This document shows positions 46,936-60,129 of a DNA stretch of 64,000 bases, in pieces. The notes under the pieces are model-generated. The model searched no databases, was not told the DNA's origin, and was given only the letters and a program-made list of their open reading frames with translations. The stretch spans positions 7,111,001 through 7,175,000 of the forward strand of contig CAMRHE010000028.1 of NCBI GenBank assembly GCA_947044405.1, read 5' to 3'. Made by a program: the position numbers and the translations under genes. Position 1 is the stretch's first letter. Each line of letters begins with the position of its first letter. The stretch is from Leptodactylus fallax (lineage: Eukaryota > Chordata > Amphibia > Anura > Leptodactylidae).

Positions 46936-49468
46936 GCGCAGCACATGGACCCAGTGGCTTGCGCTGCCTAAGTCCCCACCCCCGGCCACTTTCTACTCTG
47001 CTGATGATCGTGTTGCTGTGGCAAACGGGTGCTCACTGATGATGTCACTTGACAGATTTCGTTAACCCCGGCAATGAAACAGGTTGTCGCCTGGCCGAGA
47101 TTACATAACCCCCGATTATGTAGGCAGTCCCCTAATGCCAGCTATGAGCCGGCGTAAATTTCAGTGCAGGTGTACACCCGGTGGAGGGTTCTCCTCATTT
47201 ATATGGTGCACTCTAATGCATTGCTGTCCCAAGTCAGTTTCATCTCTGCTACACTGATGGTTCACCTCTGCTAATCCATTGCTTCCTCTCTACTACATTG
47301 CTAGTCAGTTCCATTACATTGTATTTAGTTACCTACACTGCAGCATCGCGTCTGTCTATGTGTCTTCAGGCATTGTCAGAATCATCGGATAATGGTTTAG
47401 CGGATCCGCTGCACTTCGTGTGACCCTCAGAAATGTTCCTTCTTATGATGGTCTGGTGAATCCTACGTACCTCTTCTCACAATAGTGATTTTCATTTTGA
47501 GGCAGTGCCGAGCAAAGATGACATTTAAAGGTCTCTGCAATAACTATGATGTGAATTGAAAATTTCTGGTGACGCCTTCTACTAACACTACAGCGGCGCC
47601 GTCACCGCAGGTCCGAGGATGAAAACATCTGATATATGGACATGCTTTCTGCTGAGCTACGGTACCTAAATCTACCATGTCGGATTCTATATACTATAGC
47701 TATAACCTTGCTGAACACATAACATCAAGAAATGCATGAAAAGCAGATGACTGGAGGATGGTACAATGTGCACAATTTCTGTATCTAAATAGCTAAATTC
47801 TATCCTTAGTGTTGGCAGTAGATGTAAGTCTATATTCACATCAGGGTTTTTTTTTTCTTTGCATACATTTAGTGCGTCTGTTTAACTGTTTAAACAGATT
47901 CACAAAAAATGGAAGCCAACACAAGAGGATCCGTTTGCATAGTCTTTAAAAGGATTAAATCTTTTAGAATTGATAACCCATTGATTTAGGGTCAACTGTT
48001 GGGACCCCTGCAGATCAGCTGTGTCTCTGAACTCAAAGCTCCTGGTATTGCTTACATGTCAGGCACTGCGTTGTTCACTCAACATTGATAATGCGTCTCA
48101 TTCAAGTCTAGGGAACATGACTGCAGTACCCACGACCGCCACTGTCAACAACAGGCCGAGTGAGCAGTGCTCGGCACATAAACAATGCTGAGAGGAGCAC
48201 ACACTGAATGACAGCTGATCTGCAGGGATACAACTGTCATACCACTGCCGATCCTAAACCTATCTTAAAGCCATCAATTTTGAAAAGGTGGATAATCCCT
48301 TTAGGCTAAGGCCTAATATCTCCTCCAAAAGGAACAGAACCCCCATCCCCAGACAGCTGTTTTAGGATTACTGCCCCCTCATCAAAGGAAAGCAGGTACA
48401 GGTTGGCTGGGTGAGAGGTCATAGCAGATGGGTCTAGGTTTCTAGGGAAGTTCCCCCAAGGAGGAATTATTTCCATATTCTTTTTCCAGAATCCTTAGCA
48501 GGGCATGTATGGTCTACACACATGTACAGGTAGCCTGCAAAACCAATCTCCATCCTGACAGGTTCCCTTGAGTAATGGCTTCCTTTTCTACCGCATCATG
48601 TGTTATAAGAGCTTGCCTGGCCCTTTAAATGTATTCTCACTGCTCTATTGGGCCTAGGTGTTTTCTGTGCACATATTGACAGTAAGAAGTAATGATTTGC
48701 TTGTATAGTAAGGTAGTTTACAGACTGGGGTTGCAAGGCGGCCGAGATCATTAGAAGGCCTGCAAGGAGCAAAAACCTTTCAAGTCTCCATTTGAAGAAT
48801 GTGGGCTGGGGAAGGCGGATTGTGTTCAAAGAAAGGAGGAAAAAAAAGTGATGTTATTTTTATATACTTGTTGCAAATTTCAGTCTTGTTCCAGGCCGGA
48901 GGGACGGACTTTTCAATAAGCTGCCACCATCAATCAATAGCATTCAGGTCTGCACTGCCAAAGATGCCAAATGCTGAACTGTTTACATGAGCGCTGCTGA
49001 CTATTCTCTATAGGAAACCTCGGCATAGTGTTTATCCTATAAAGCCTAAATGTAGCTTCATTTAGAGTCGTGCTTGTTTTCTAGATGACACAATAATGGA
49101 CTACCTCAGACTCTCTAATGAATCATTTTGTGGCTGTGCTGTTTGCTAAGCAGCGGCCTGAAATATGTTTGGCCCATTGCTCAGCAGGGCCAGACGCTGC
49201 CAGTGGGAGACATATACTGATGGCCCAAAGGGCTGGCTGCTCATATAGATAAGCATCGCTAGCACGCTCAGTCCAGCACAACAAAGGACTCAAACTGGAA
49301 AGCGGCCATCTAACCAGGGAATCTATAGTGGGGACGGCAGGGGCATAGCTATAGGAGAAACAAGGGCATCAGCTGAACTAGGCCTTGGTGTCTTAAAGGA
49401 ATGTATCACCTGTATTATTTCTTATTTTTATAATTAAAGAGGACCAGGTGTGAAAAGCCCAATGACAT
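46936..49468. other. CCDC148 intron with T2-like element
   Basis: 47940-48305 has T2-like ends (TTTAAAAGGATTAAATC at the left, GGTGGATAATCCCTTTAGG at the right). The rest is unassigned. Confidence 0.4.
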
Positions 49469-49755
49469 ACAGTATCCCACAAAAGTCAGTACACCCCTCA
49501 CATTTATGTATTTATTTCATTATATATTTTCATGGGACAACACTAAAGATCTGACACTTGGATACTATGTAAAGTAGTCAGTGTACAGCTTGTATAACAG
49601 TGTAAATTTGTTGTGCCATCAAAATCACTCAACAAACAGCCATTAATGTCCAAACCCCTGGCCACAAAAGTGAGCACACTCCTAAGCGAAAATGGACAAA
49701 CTGTGCCCAATTAGCCATTTTCCCTCCCCAATGTCATGTGACTCATTAGTGTTAT
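49469..49755. mobile_element. Tc1-like element, terminal fragment with long inverted-repeat sequence
   Basis: TA at 49467-49468, then CAGTATCCCACAAAAGTCAG and TACACCCCTCACAT, the terminus of a vertebrate Tc1-like family with ends about 200 bases long. GTACAGCTTGTATAACAGTG and AAACAGCCATTAATGTCCAA follow in the expected order. The fragment ends near 49755 before the transposase. Confidence 0.8.
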
Positions 49756-50085
49756 AACGGGGTCTCCATCTCCAGGTCTGATGGACCTCTGTACACAAAA
49801 TTGACAGCTTTTTCCTGTCCTACAGCTATGACGCTGCTTGTTGAATTCCTGCACATGTGCCTGGCGTTTTCCTGGCTTGAGTCCATGGAGTCTCTGACAC
49901 GCCCCCATTGCTCATTTGCATATTTATAGAACAGCTTTTCTTTGAGAAAATGCTGCATCGATTGGATTATCTAAAAGCAAAATGGTGCTCAGTATAATGT
50001 CCCCTACAATGACTGTGGGTGGTTTAATAGTGAGTTTCCTGGTGACAGATCAGTCGATGTCCGGCTCCCAGTAACCTGCCAATAA

Positions 50086-50955
50086 CACATAATAATACTA
50101 GTAGTAATAATACTATGGATATTTACTACTATTATGTAATACTACTACTACTAATAATAATCCATAATACTAATAATAATCCATAGTAATACTACTACTA
50201 CTACTACTACTAATAATAATCCATAATACTAATAATAATCCATAGTAATACTACTACTACTAATAATAATAATAACATACTAATACTACTACTAATAATC
50301 CATAATAATACTAATAATTCATAGTAATACTAACAAAAATAATACTAATAACAATCCATAGTAATACTACTACTAATAATCAATAATATTAATAATAATC
50401 CATAGTAATACTACTACTAATAATACTAACAATAATTCATAGTAATACTGCTACTGCTAATAATAATCCATAATACTAATAATAATCCATAATACTAATA
50501 ATAATCCATAGTAATACTGCTAAAAAATCCATAATAATACTAATAATAATCCATGGTAAAACTGCTAATAATAATCCATAATACTAATAATAATCCATAG
50601 TAGAAATACTACTAATAATCCATAATACTAATAATAATCCATAGTAATACTACTACTACTAATCCATAGTAATACTACTGATAATAATACAGTAATCCAT
50701 AATACTAATAATAATCCATAGTAATACTGCTAATAAATCCATAATAATACTAATAATAATCCATGGTAAAACTGCTAATAATAATCCATAATACTAATAA
50801 TAATCCATAGTAGAAATACTACTAATAATGCATAATACTAATAATAATCCATAGTAATACTACTACTACTAATCCATAATACTAATAATAATACATAATA
50901 TTAATAATACATAATACTACTACTACTACTACATAATAATAAATTATTTATGTTA
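50086..50955. repeat. AAT/ACT triplet tract abutting a SINE tail
   Basis: About 870 bases of TAATAATCCATAATACTAAT-type repeats with ACT runs. A longer pattern of about 57-65 bases repeats within it (for example GTAATACTGCTAATAAATCC near 50740 and a near copy at 50511). It begins exactly where the 3' end of the SINE at 50962 stops. Confidence 0.9.
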
Positions 50956-50961
50956 TTATTT

Positions 50962-51466
50962 TGTTTACTTATATAGCGCATATTAATATATCATATTCTG
51001 CAGCGCTTTACAGATACTACCAGTATGTCTTTGGAGTATGGGAGGAAACTGGAGTACCCGAAGGAAACACAGGGAGAACATACAAACTCCTTGCAGATGT
51101 TGTCTTTGGTCAGATTTGAACCTAGGGCTCCAGCGCTGCAAGGCTACAGTGCTAACCAGGGTATGTTCACATTTTCCACATGGTGGAAAATGAAGAGGAC
51201 TTTTCTTCATTTTCCACCACCGGCATTTTCGCTGTGGTCTAGATGCGACAGTATGCCGATGCAGTGCATGGGCCTAATCAGGAGGGCGGAATCCGCGGCA
51301 AAATTGAGGACGTTTTTTTTTCCCATGCCCTGCCGCAATCTCTGCCTCCCATTGTTTTCAATGGGAGGTGGATTCCGGGAGGAATCTGCTCCGGATTCAG
51401 GGGCGAATTCCTCCCCCAAATCCGCAGCAAATTCCTAACTCACCCCTCTGAGCCACCGTGCTACCC
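50962..51466 (-). mobile_element. tRNA-derived SINE interrupted by an insertion
   Basis: On the minus strand: GTAGCACGGTGGCTCAG (polymerase III A-box type) at 51466-51447, an insertion, then GTTAGCACTGTAGCCTTGCA, GGTTCAAATC (B-box type, about 51111-51120), GGAGTTTGTATGTTCTCCCT and a 3' end with GTAAAGCGCTGCAGAATATG. This is a dispersed repeat common in amphibians and fish; I do not assign a name. About 290 bases (51158-51446) are inserted just after the A box. Confidence 0.8.
51158..51446. mobile_element. insertion inside the SINE
   Basis: Starts GGTATGTTCACATTTTCC, has several complementary phrases (CATTTTCCACCA and TGGTGGAAAATG; GCGGAATCCGC-like) and ends near CCGCAGCAAATTCCTAAC. CTAACC and CTAACT at its two sides may be an imperfect target duplication. 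No coding potential; similar to non-autonomous DNA elements. Confidence 0.55.
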
Positions 51467-53007
51467 AATAACAATAGTAATAAACTAATAATAATAAATA
51501 TTAATACTAATAGTAATACATAATAATACTAACAGTACTGAGCTGTGCCTGGTAAACATAGCAGCTCAATGGCAGTACAGTGAATCGGACCCCTATTGAT
51601 CTAATATTGACTGTCTGATCTGAAGAATAGACCTTCAAAATTGTAGTCCTGGAAATCCCCTTTACATTATTTATTACAGGAATGAATACCCCAGTGTGCA
51701 CGGACTCATATAATAATATACATATAATAATAGATTCTAAGAAGGTTCTCGGCTTATTTCTTTAATGCAGAAATTGTTTGTATGCTCCAGATTTTTTTGC
51801 GCCTCTGTCAGGTCTATTCTATCCTACCATATCTGATGGCAGGACTAGGACGAGAGATGCTGAGCTCCGGGATATAGAGTTGTCCATGATTCGACTGTCC
51901 TCGAGAGCCCAGCCTCCCCGGACTAAGCAGTGATGGACAGTTTCTCCTATATGGGGTTGTAGACAAGGAGAGCTGTCAATCATTCTGTGGCCGGCAGGGC
52001 TCATGGGCTTTCTGTAGCAGCATGTAAAGAGCTTTTTAGATGAAAATACAGAATTGACTCACAGAAACCTATATAGAGCACTTTGGAAAAGTTTTAGGCC
52101 GTTGTGGAATAAAGGCTGCACAATAAGAAAGCCTTCAGATATAGAAGGGTTAATAGTTTATTTTTGTCAATTAACAAAATGAAGTGAATGAAGAAAAGAG
52201 AAATGTAAACCCCAGATGATGGACGAATGGGCCTAGTTTGAAGTCAAAGACTCTGTGGCAAGATCAAGCAGGACACTTATTGTTTCAATGTCCTACTCTG
52301 ATGTCGGGGTAGAATCTGTCGCTGATTTTCATTGGCAGAATCAGTTGTGTGTACGGGCCCATAGGGGACAATTTACCATAAGGAGAGCATTATACTGTGG
52401 GGGGCTTTATATTGTGTATGGGAAGCTCATACACCCGCCTTGTGAACCTTCTCTGGTATATCCTGCACACGCCATCGCAGGTAAGGACATGTTCACAAAG
52501 TTATAAACTACAGTACAAGCATGTGGTGATTTAGGGATAGAATAAGTACAGACTGGTTACTATAAAGTCGCACCTAACCTTCCAGATGACTTTCCAGGAT
52601 GAGCTGCCGTTTTCGTACATGAGGAGTAAGACTATGTCTAGCCATTATATGACTTATATTCTGCAGAAGTTCTCCTCTCTGACGGCTCCTTGTCTAATTC
52701 TCAGTTGTCCCTGAGCTGATGGATATGACTAGCTGATATGATGTGTCCCATAGACATGGTTACTCCTCCCTCTCCCCGCTCTAGACTTATGTGGGAACCT
52801 GTAATTTGATGCTTCAGCGAACCTGCAGTCCATCTTGTGAGATCAAGACAGATTCAGAGATTTTACAGTGAATGCCAGCAAAGCAACAGGGGTAGCGGGG
52901 GCAGAAAAGAACATACTATGTAGATGAAACTAACATTTTCCTGGCAAGACGTATTACAAAGTTTCTTATACTTGTAGCTGTGCTGATTTATGCACGTCTG
53001 TTGAAAA
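51467..53007. other. intronic sequence without recognised features
   Basis: A further AAT-rich stretch at 51470-51530. The rest shows no repeat or exon that I can support. Confidence 0.35.
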
Positions 53008-53509
53008 GTTAGTGACAATTTATTTAAACAATATAGTAAAAAAAATCTTTTTATTTTCCGATTGAAGATTTTTTATTCCATTTTCTGTACATGATTATGA
53101 GACGGCCATCTTGTCTGAGTTTCTCTGCTCTGTTAACAGCATTTAGTGCTATGCTTTACAGCATAGTCATGGCCATAGTCAGCAATAGTCTGGAGCTGAC
53201 TCATTGATGTCTATGGGAGAGTTTTCTGGACATGCTCTGTGCAGGGAGGGGGGAGGAGTTAAACTGTGACATCATCTATTGTCAGTAGTGATGCAATGAT
53301 GGATCAGTGGTCATCTATCTTCATGTGTAATCCTGTCTGTGATGTCAATGAGGTGACTGCTGCTAACAAAACCCCTGCAGAATTGGTAACTTTCAGTCTA
53401 TTATTAGTCCTAGTGGTCAGAGTGAAAAATTACGGGAGATAGTACTTTCTTAATATGGAAAATTAAAATATCAAAAATAGGTAATTTTCTGCCAACACAT
53501 TCCCTTTAA
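53008..53509. mobile_element. T2-like MITE, worn left end
   Basis: Right end CCAACACATTCCCTTTAA. The core has GCAATAGTCTGGAGCTGACT, TCTGTGCAGGGAGG and CTGTGACATCATC, shared with 54350-54942. The left end no longer shows TTAAAGGG. It lies 276 bases from the start-codon exon of CCDC148. Confidence 0.75.
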
Positions 53510-53785
53510 ACACTTCCATTTCTGCAGTACAAGGCAGCCACTAGGTGGAGCCAACTGAAGACAGACGTATACAAGTCAAAGCAGCTGTACAAATCCACTC
53601 ATCGTCTCCTGATGTCTGTCTTATACTGCAGAAACGTATGTATTTAACAAACGTGCGCCTTGACAGAAACAACCTAGGTATCACAGAAACAGGAAATCCT
53701 ATGACAATAAGGAATTAGATCAGCGAATATCATGGCATTCATTACAAGATTACAACCAAGAAGACACTGAAAAGGCCGACTATAC

Positions 53786-53842
53786 CATTGTCTCCGCTCC
53801 TGTTCGCTCTTACGAATGATCGCACGTCCCTTCCAGTCATGT
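53786..53842 (-). CDS. CCDC148: CCDC148 exon with start codon (residues 1-18)
   Basis: Acceptor: a T-rich run ending ACAG at 53843-53846. Donor: GTATAG at 53785-53780, weak but valid. The ATG lies two bases into the exon (53840-53838), with G at -3 and A at +4. It encodes MTGRDVRSFVRANRSGDN and leaves one G, which joins GA of the next exon to make Gly, giving a join that reads [11 protein letters not shown]. As I remember it, human CCDC148 reads DN-LVFHMKN here, so the junction agrees, but the frog N-terminus is about ten residues longer and otherwise unlike the human one. A stronger-looking donor at 53813 (GTAAGA) would put the ATG frame out of register with the next exon. Confidence 0.72.
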
Positions 53843-54349
53843 CTGTGTAAATGAATAAAAAGCAGAGATTAATAAAACACACACGGGGGAATGATCGTGC
53901 TCTCATCCGCCGGCGTCCTCCCACATCTCTGGTCTCATTACATCAGACAGCTGCAGCCCCAACCAGATTATATCATCCCAGCTATACAATCCATGTCCTA
54001 ATCTATACAATATATTCAGCCGGCTCTGAAGATGGGAAGTTAATTGTGTCTCTAGCACTTTCTGAGATGTCTTTGTCGATCTTGGTCTCCTTATATTTAC
54101 TGTGCTCATCAATTTTATTTATGTGCTCGTCATGTATCAGCGTGTCCTCATTTACTCTTATTGGTAGAGCTGGCAGTACTATACAGTAGTGCGCACTACA
54201 ATCATTTCAAGGGGAAGTTCATTTTCCACTATAATGCCATTACATTACATTGAGCTCCTAACTTCACAGTGTCTCATAGTAAGAGCTCTGAAATTTAATC
54301 TCCCCCAAAAAGTATCATCTATGTAGAATTCGTCATGCATAGCCCGCCC

Positions 54350-54942
54350 TTAAAGGGAATGAACCACCAATATTTTTATGTATTAAAACCAGACGAAATT
54401 TATAACTTTTTTCTATTTTGTTATTTTTTGGTTGTAGATTTTTTTTTTTAATTCTATTTTCGGGGAGAGAGGGGCATCTTGTCTGAGCATCTCCTTTACT
54501 TCGTTATAGTCATGGCCATAGGCAGCAATAGTCTGGAGCCGACTCAATGAGGTGTATGGAAGAGTTTTTTAGACATGCTCTGTGCAGGGAGGGGGAGGAG
54601 ATAAGCTGTGACATCATCCATTGTCAGTAGCGAATGTAATAACTCAGTGGTGTTATCTATAGAGGTGTTATCTTCTTGCCTATGATGTAAATAAAGCTGG
54701 GTTCCCATCTACATCTGAGTCTCTGGAGACAAAGAAATTTTTTACACAGTTGGAAAGTGTCAGCCTATCATTAGTCTTAGTGACCAGGGTGAAAATTGCA
54801 GGACATAGTACTTTAAAAAAAAAAACAAAATAAAAAAAAAATATAGAAATTGAGAAGGAAAATCCAAAATTCTTTAAAAATATGTTTAACATAAAAACTT
54901 CGTCTACAAAATAGGTCATTTTTGGTGACACATTCCCTTTAA
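54350..54942. mobile_element. T2-like MITE, full length
   Basis: From TTAAAGGGAATGAACCACC to GGTGACACATTCCCTTTAA, TTAA at both borders, 593 bases. The best-defined member of the family found also at 3205, 19745, 22383 and 53008. Confidence 0.85.
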
Positions 54943-55274
54943 GGTTAAGGCCCCACGTTGTGGAAACGCAGCAATAGAAAAAAAAAAAAAAACCTTGCTG
55001 CGTTTTACAGTACCAGCAAAGTGAATGAGATTCTGACTAATTCCAACCACACCCTGCGGAATAAAAAAAACGCTGCGGAAAAGCTGTGTTGTCAAAAACA
55101 CACAGCTTTTTGAAGAACGCAGCGTGTCAATTTTACCTGCGGAACCAGGTAAGGGAAGAAAAACCGCAGAGAAAATGCAATGAAAAACACTGCGGGAAAA
55201 AACCATGACGCGTTTGCGTTGTGTTTTTTCCATAGAATTTTTTAGCTGCGTTCAGCAGTGTGGGGTCTTAGCCT
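54943..55274. mobile_element. MITE with GGTTAAGGCCCCAC ends
   Basis: Left GGTTAAGGCCCCACGTTGTG, right (reverse complement) GGCTAAGACCCCACACTGCT; both then reach AACGCAGC, an imperfect 29-base inverted pair. Similar ends are seen in non-autonomous hAT elements of frogs (recollection). It is wedged without spacer between two T2-like MITEs. Confidence 0.65.
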
Positions 55275-55560
55275 AAAAGGGTTTTCCCATCTGGCCAAGT
55301 TATCCCCGGTCTACATATTCATGGGTATCTGACCACTCAGACCACCACCAATCTGGAGCATGGGGGATTATTGTCCCCTGTCCTTTGGACGGGCAGCTCA
55401 CGCACCACTCCATTCATTTCAATGGGAGTGCCAGAGATAGCCAAAGTACAGCACTTGCCTATCTCCGGTTCCTCCATTAAATGGTACGGTGTACATTCTG
55501 TCCAACCACCATGTGACCACCGCTAGACGATAACTTGCTCAGATGGAAAAACCCCTTTAA
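55273..55560. mobile_element. T2-like MITE
   Basis: Left CTAAAAGGGTTTTCCCATCT, right AGATGGAAAAACCCCTTTAA, 288 bases. Confidence 0.75.
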
Positions 55561-58500
55561 ATTAAGTCTATGACTATAATAATTTTTGCATAAATTTGTA
55601 GTACACATGGAGGTGATGTCATCATCACAGGGAAGATGGCGCGCCACTCTTCAACAAGCTGAATTGCGGGGGTCCTGGGTGTCAGATCCCCACCGATTAC
55701 ATATCGATGACCTATCCTATAGATAAATCCCAGAAAACCCCTTTAATAAGACCAAGCACATGATATATCATCTGTATACCTACATCTAACTAATGAAATT
55801 ATAGTGGAAGCGATGACACATCCCCTTTAACACATATATCCCCCCCCCCCATTCCAGCAGGACTGTCGCATCAGCCTTTTCTTCTTTTGCAAACCTTTAG
55901 TACTAAATCCCCCAAAATGCCTTGTGTTTGCTATTATTATTATTTTTTACTCTATGACAGCTTTTTCCGCCTGATCCAAGACAAGCTGTCAGGATTCTGA
56001 ATGAGACGTGTTCCTATGAGCAATGGGGGCTCCGGCATGAACAGTTAAATGTTACTAGGGGAACGTAATATATAAGGGATGTTATCCTGTATATAGGGGA
56101 GGGGGCAGCCATTTCCATGGCTTGTAGGGGGTGATTTAGACAGGGGTCAGTCAAACTGAGTCTCCGACGCAGATGTGAACCAAGCCTACCTTGAAAATTG
56201 CACAACAAAATTGTGGGGTACATAGCGGAAAGTGGCGTATTCTATGCCGGGCTTGATGACCTCTGCACTGGCGGAGAATTAGCCAGACTTATGACAAGGC
56301 GAGGTCCATCACCGAGCTGTGCGCCTAAATGAAATCTATCGCAGGCATCAATTATGACAGAAAATTAATGTGAATGATGAATGGCATTTCAGCGACAAAT
56401 CTGCCATGTGTGAATTCACCCTTAATGGATTTAGTGTAGGGTCTGCTGTTTCTCAGGATACTGGATATGCGACCTGTGCTCTGCAGCTGCTCCTGAAGAC
56501 CCCTGACCCCAACCACTGTCTGTTTGAGCTTAGATTTATTCCAGGTATTTATGGTCCTCCTGTCAGTCATGTAAAAACAGGCACCAGTAATGCACAGTGT
56601 GACTGCTCCCCGACCTCTGTGTGTGAAAGCCTCATGTTATTATCACTGTGAATGTCCAGGTGTTGTGAAACTACAAATCCCAGCCATAAAAGTTACAGCT
56701 TGTGATTGCATGCTGGGGCTTGTAGTTTCACTGCACTTGAAGAGCCATGGATGTCATTTTGGAAGACTGGTATACACAATGCTACAATACCGTAAAAATC
56801 TAAATTTCCAAATTCTCAAAATTAAATATTATATTAATTTCACAGACCATAAAAAATGAACAATGTTTGCAATCTATGAAGAGTTCTGTTATTTGCATAC
56901 ATAGTATGGCACCACCTGGTGTTCATAGTGTAGTCTTCCACCTAATGAGCTGAGTGCTGGTGGTCGCACATGCTCAGTCACTCTCCTGATAGCAGGGGGT
57001 GAAGCAGAGCCTCTGCCATGGCTGCACAGACTACCAGCAGCACCAAAAAGATAGATGGACACTGTAAATGACTAAAGCCATCTGTACCAACATTTGCTGG
57101 CAGTGTTCTGGAAGAATACAGTGTTGGGGGTCTTCATGCCCTCTCCCATCACGTCCCCTTTTTGAGATTTGAGCAGAGAATGGTGTCCTCTATGCCCCTT
57201 TTTTGGGACACGACTAGCACATAAAAAGCCCAGGTTGTGTGTAGAATAACAGATCCCTGCAGATGTCTGCTCTTCCAAGAGGCCAGGGGTCTGCCCCTTA
57301 TTTCGGGTGCCTCCAGGCCATCTGGGAGAGTTGGTAAGTACTATATTAAGCCATCATACTAAAGCAAAACTTCAGGACACACATTTTTGGTATAAAAATC
57401 TTTAACAGGATAACCCCTTAGACCTTATTCACACAATGGACCATTTTTCATCCGTGAATTGTCCACATTGTAGTGGTGGCCGGCTATGGCCATGGGCACC
57501 CCCTCACCCCTACACATCAGTGTCACTGCTCTGCCCGCCACACTTCTTTCCCACAGTGGACACCGCATCTTAGGATTTTCAATATCTACGCATGATCATT
57601 TTCTTGTTCCTGTCTAAAGAGTAAGGAGCAGTTATGCGCTTGAGCCAATAATGAAAATCCCGAGAATACAGGGCCAGTCAAGACTTTGGAATCTCTGCCG
57701 GCCCGGTCATTCTCCTGTTAAACACTGAATATGAAGGGGGCGTGAGCAGCCTGGAGCGCCCTCGGTGCTCCATGCTGCTCATTTCTATAATGTTTTGTAG
57801 AAAAATTACTTAGGAACGGAGGACCGAATTTAGAAAAGGAAAGCCATGTTAGATTATGTTGACCCTAAGGTATTGAACTATATGTTTATTGTGCCCATTC
57901 CTTGTGACAGACTCCCTTTAAAGGGTGAAAACCATAGGACCACTTACCCAGGTAACATCCTGAGGAGTTGCCAAACCAGTTTAGTGGCACAGTGGGCCCA
58001 CGTCTGCCATATTACATATGGTGCATCTACCCCCTGGCACTTATGGCTTGGCACCAGAAGACACAATGAAGTGAGATCATTGCTTAGGCGCAAGCAGCGG
58101 GAGCAGAGCGGCTCTATCATCATACTATGTGGGGGGTCTAAGTGGGCTTTACTGTATACCGTGATGCCATTTGTGTCAAATTGTATTCAGCATATGGCGC
58201 TAGTCAGGTCTTAGGCCGGGTTCTCACTGTGTTAATTCAGGCTGATCCTGACATGGAAATGGGCAGAAAGAGTGTGGAAAAACTTCTTGTATCTGCCTGG
58301 CATTATTTTAAGACGCAGTGCAATAACAGATCCGCCTTGTTCTATCTTGCCGCTTTTAGTGCTGTTTCCAGACCTGCAGCAGTCATCTGACGCTCTGCCT
58401 TGACTTTCTACAACGGGTTCCACAGTGAAATTTTCTTTTTGACATGTATCTGACACTGTGTGAACATCTCCTGAGGCTGAGACCACCAGTTATGGAAAAT

Positions 58501-60129
58501 CTGTGCATTTTGTTGCAGATTTTGCTGCAGTTTTTTCAGCCAAAGGCCTAACAGATGAGAAATCTAGGACTATTACACCAATATACGCTCGTATACACGC
58601 ATCGGTTGTTATAATGGATCCGTGTGTCTGTGCTGTTTTGTTATAGTGCACGCCCTATTCTTTCCTATATTTTACTTAAGACTTTGTTCATTGAAGTCTA
58701 TGGAATCCATTAGAAAAAAAGACACGTCTCATTGAAAAACGGATGGAAAATGGACAAAACTCAGATTTTAAAAACAAATGAAAAACTGAACCAGATGTTT
58801 GTATGAGGTCTCATAGAAATGAACTGTATTAGTGGAAAAGACTGAGGCCGCGTTCACCTTTGCGCCATTGTCTCCGTTCTTCTGGTTTGTCACAGGACCA
58901 GAAGGACGTAAGAAATAGTCTGTGTAATGGCGGACAACTGATCCTTAGGGTCTCCATTGGGGTCTGTTGGGTGGCCATTATTTTTTCACAGACATTGCCG
59001 GACAAAAAAGTTGGGCTTGCCGGACCATTTCGTCTGGATTTCCGTCAGACTCTGCGCTAGAGAATCTGAACGTAACCTGAATGAGATGATCCATAATAAG
59101 GAGCCGCGATATTTCGATATTTGTTCAGGGAAGGGGGGGATGTTCAGTTTCTGTTACAAACATAGTACGTGTGTGATTTCCAGACCTGAGGATCGGGTGT
59201 TCTGTACAGAAACGACGAATGATGATGAAAGTGTCTGAACAATGGCTGACATTATACCTCCAGCATACCTCTGCCGTTCTTTTGACTACACACAATGGTC
59301 TCCGGCTTGTCGATGTGTCACCATTTAACACCGGGAAGACTATTATGTTACCCTTTGTCTGCGAGTTCTCTCCTTTTATTTGCCATTGCAGGTTATCCGT
59401 CTGCACTGTTTGCGGCCATTGCTACTAATTGCCTATTAATTGGAACAAGGTCTATAAAGCTATATACATGCAATTCAACGAATCATGTAATGGACTGAGA
59501 GCAGCGTCTAAGGTTTCTAATGGCCTCAGGGATCGGAGCTCAATTACAATGAGATATGGGTTAATAGATGGAGATGAGAGACCTTCATAATACATAAAGC
59601 ACCTGCTAAGACCCAGAGCCATTGTTATTGCATACAAGATCTCGCAATCTGGGGTTACTTTTCTATCTGCAGACCTGGTGTGTGCTCAATCTAGTGGACA
59701 AGTCACACCCGTCTGCCAAATGTCACTTGCTCGCGTGATGCCATTTTTGGTCCTAAGATGCCAATGACTACTTTAAAGGGCCGGTTTACCTTCTAGCATC
59801 TTCCGACCTGTCACTGAGATGTCGGAGTATGTCACTGGTGGGGGTCTGGGCTCTGTGATCCTCACTGATCTTCTGGTGAAGATGTCCCAGGAAGTATTTT
59901 ACTAGTAGCAAACTACATGACATGTAAAGCCGTAGAAGAGTCACTTATTTAATCCCTTAGTGAGAAAGCGGTTTTGACCCTTAAAGGGGTTTTCCGATCC
60001 TAAATTGATTTTTCATATGATGACCTATCTGCAGGGGGCTGAAAGTGGCTAGTGGATGGGGGAGCCCTGGGGGAAAAAACGCTTCATAGTGCTGGATGTT
60101 TGGACATGTTTTGCAGTACAATCACTCAC
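55561..60129. other. CCDC148 intron, right part
   Basis: T2-like ends near 55735 (AAAACCCCTTTAA), 59772 (TTTAAAGGGCC) and 59981 (TTAAAGGGGTTTTCCGATCC) could not be paired. 56905-57010 is the second copy of the repeat at 44110-44200. No exon was found between 53843 and 60129. Confidence 0.4.

Noticed and set aside
51101..51130. B-box-like GGTTCAAATC as a tRNA gene
   Set aside because: No cloverleaf; the flanking text is that of a dispersed SINE.
53814..53842. Stronger donor GTAAGA giving a 29-base start exon
   Set aside because: It would leave the ATG frame out of phase with the 46340 exon.
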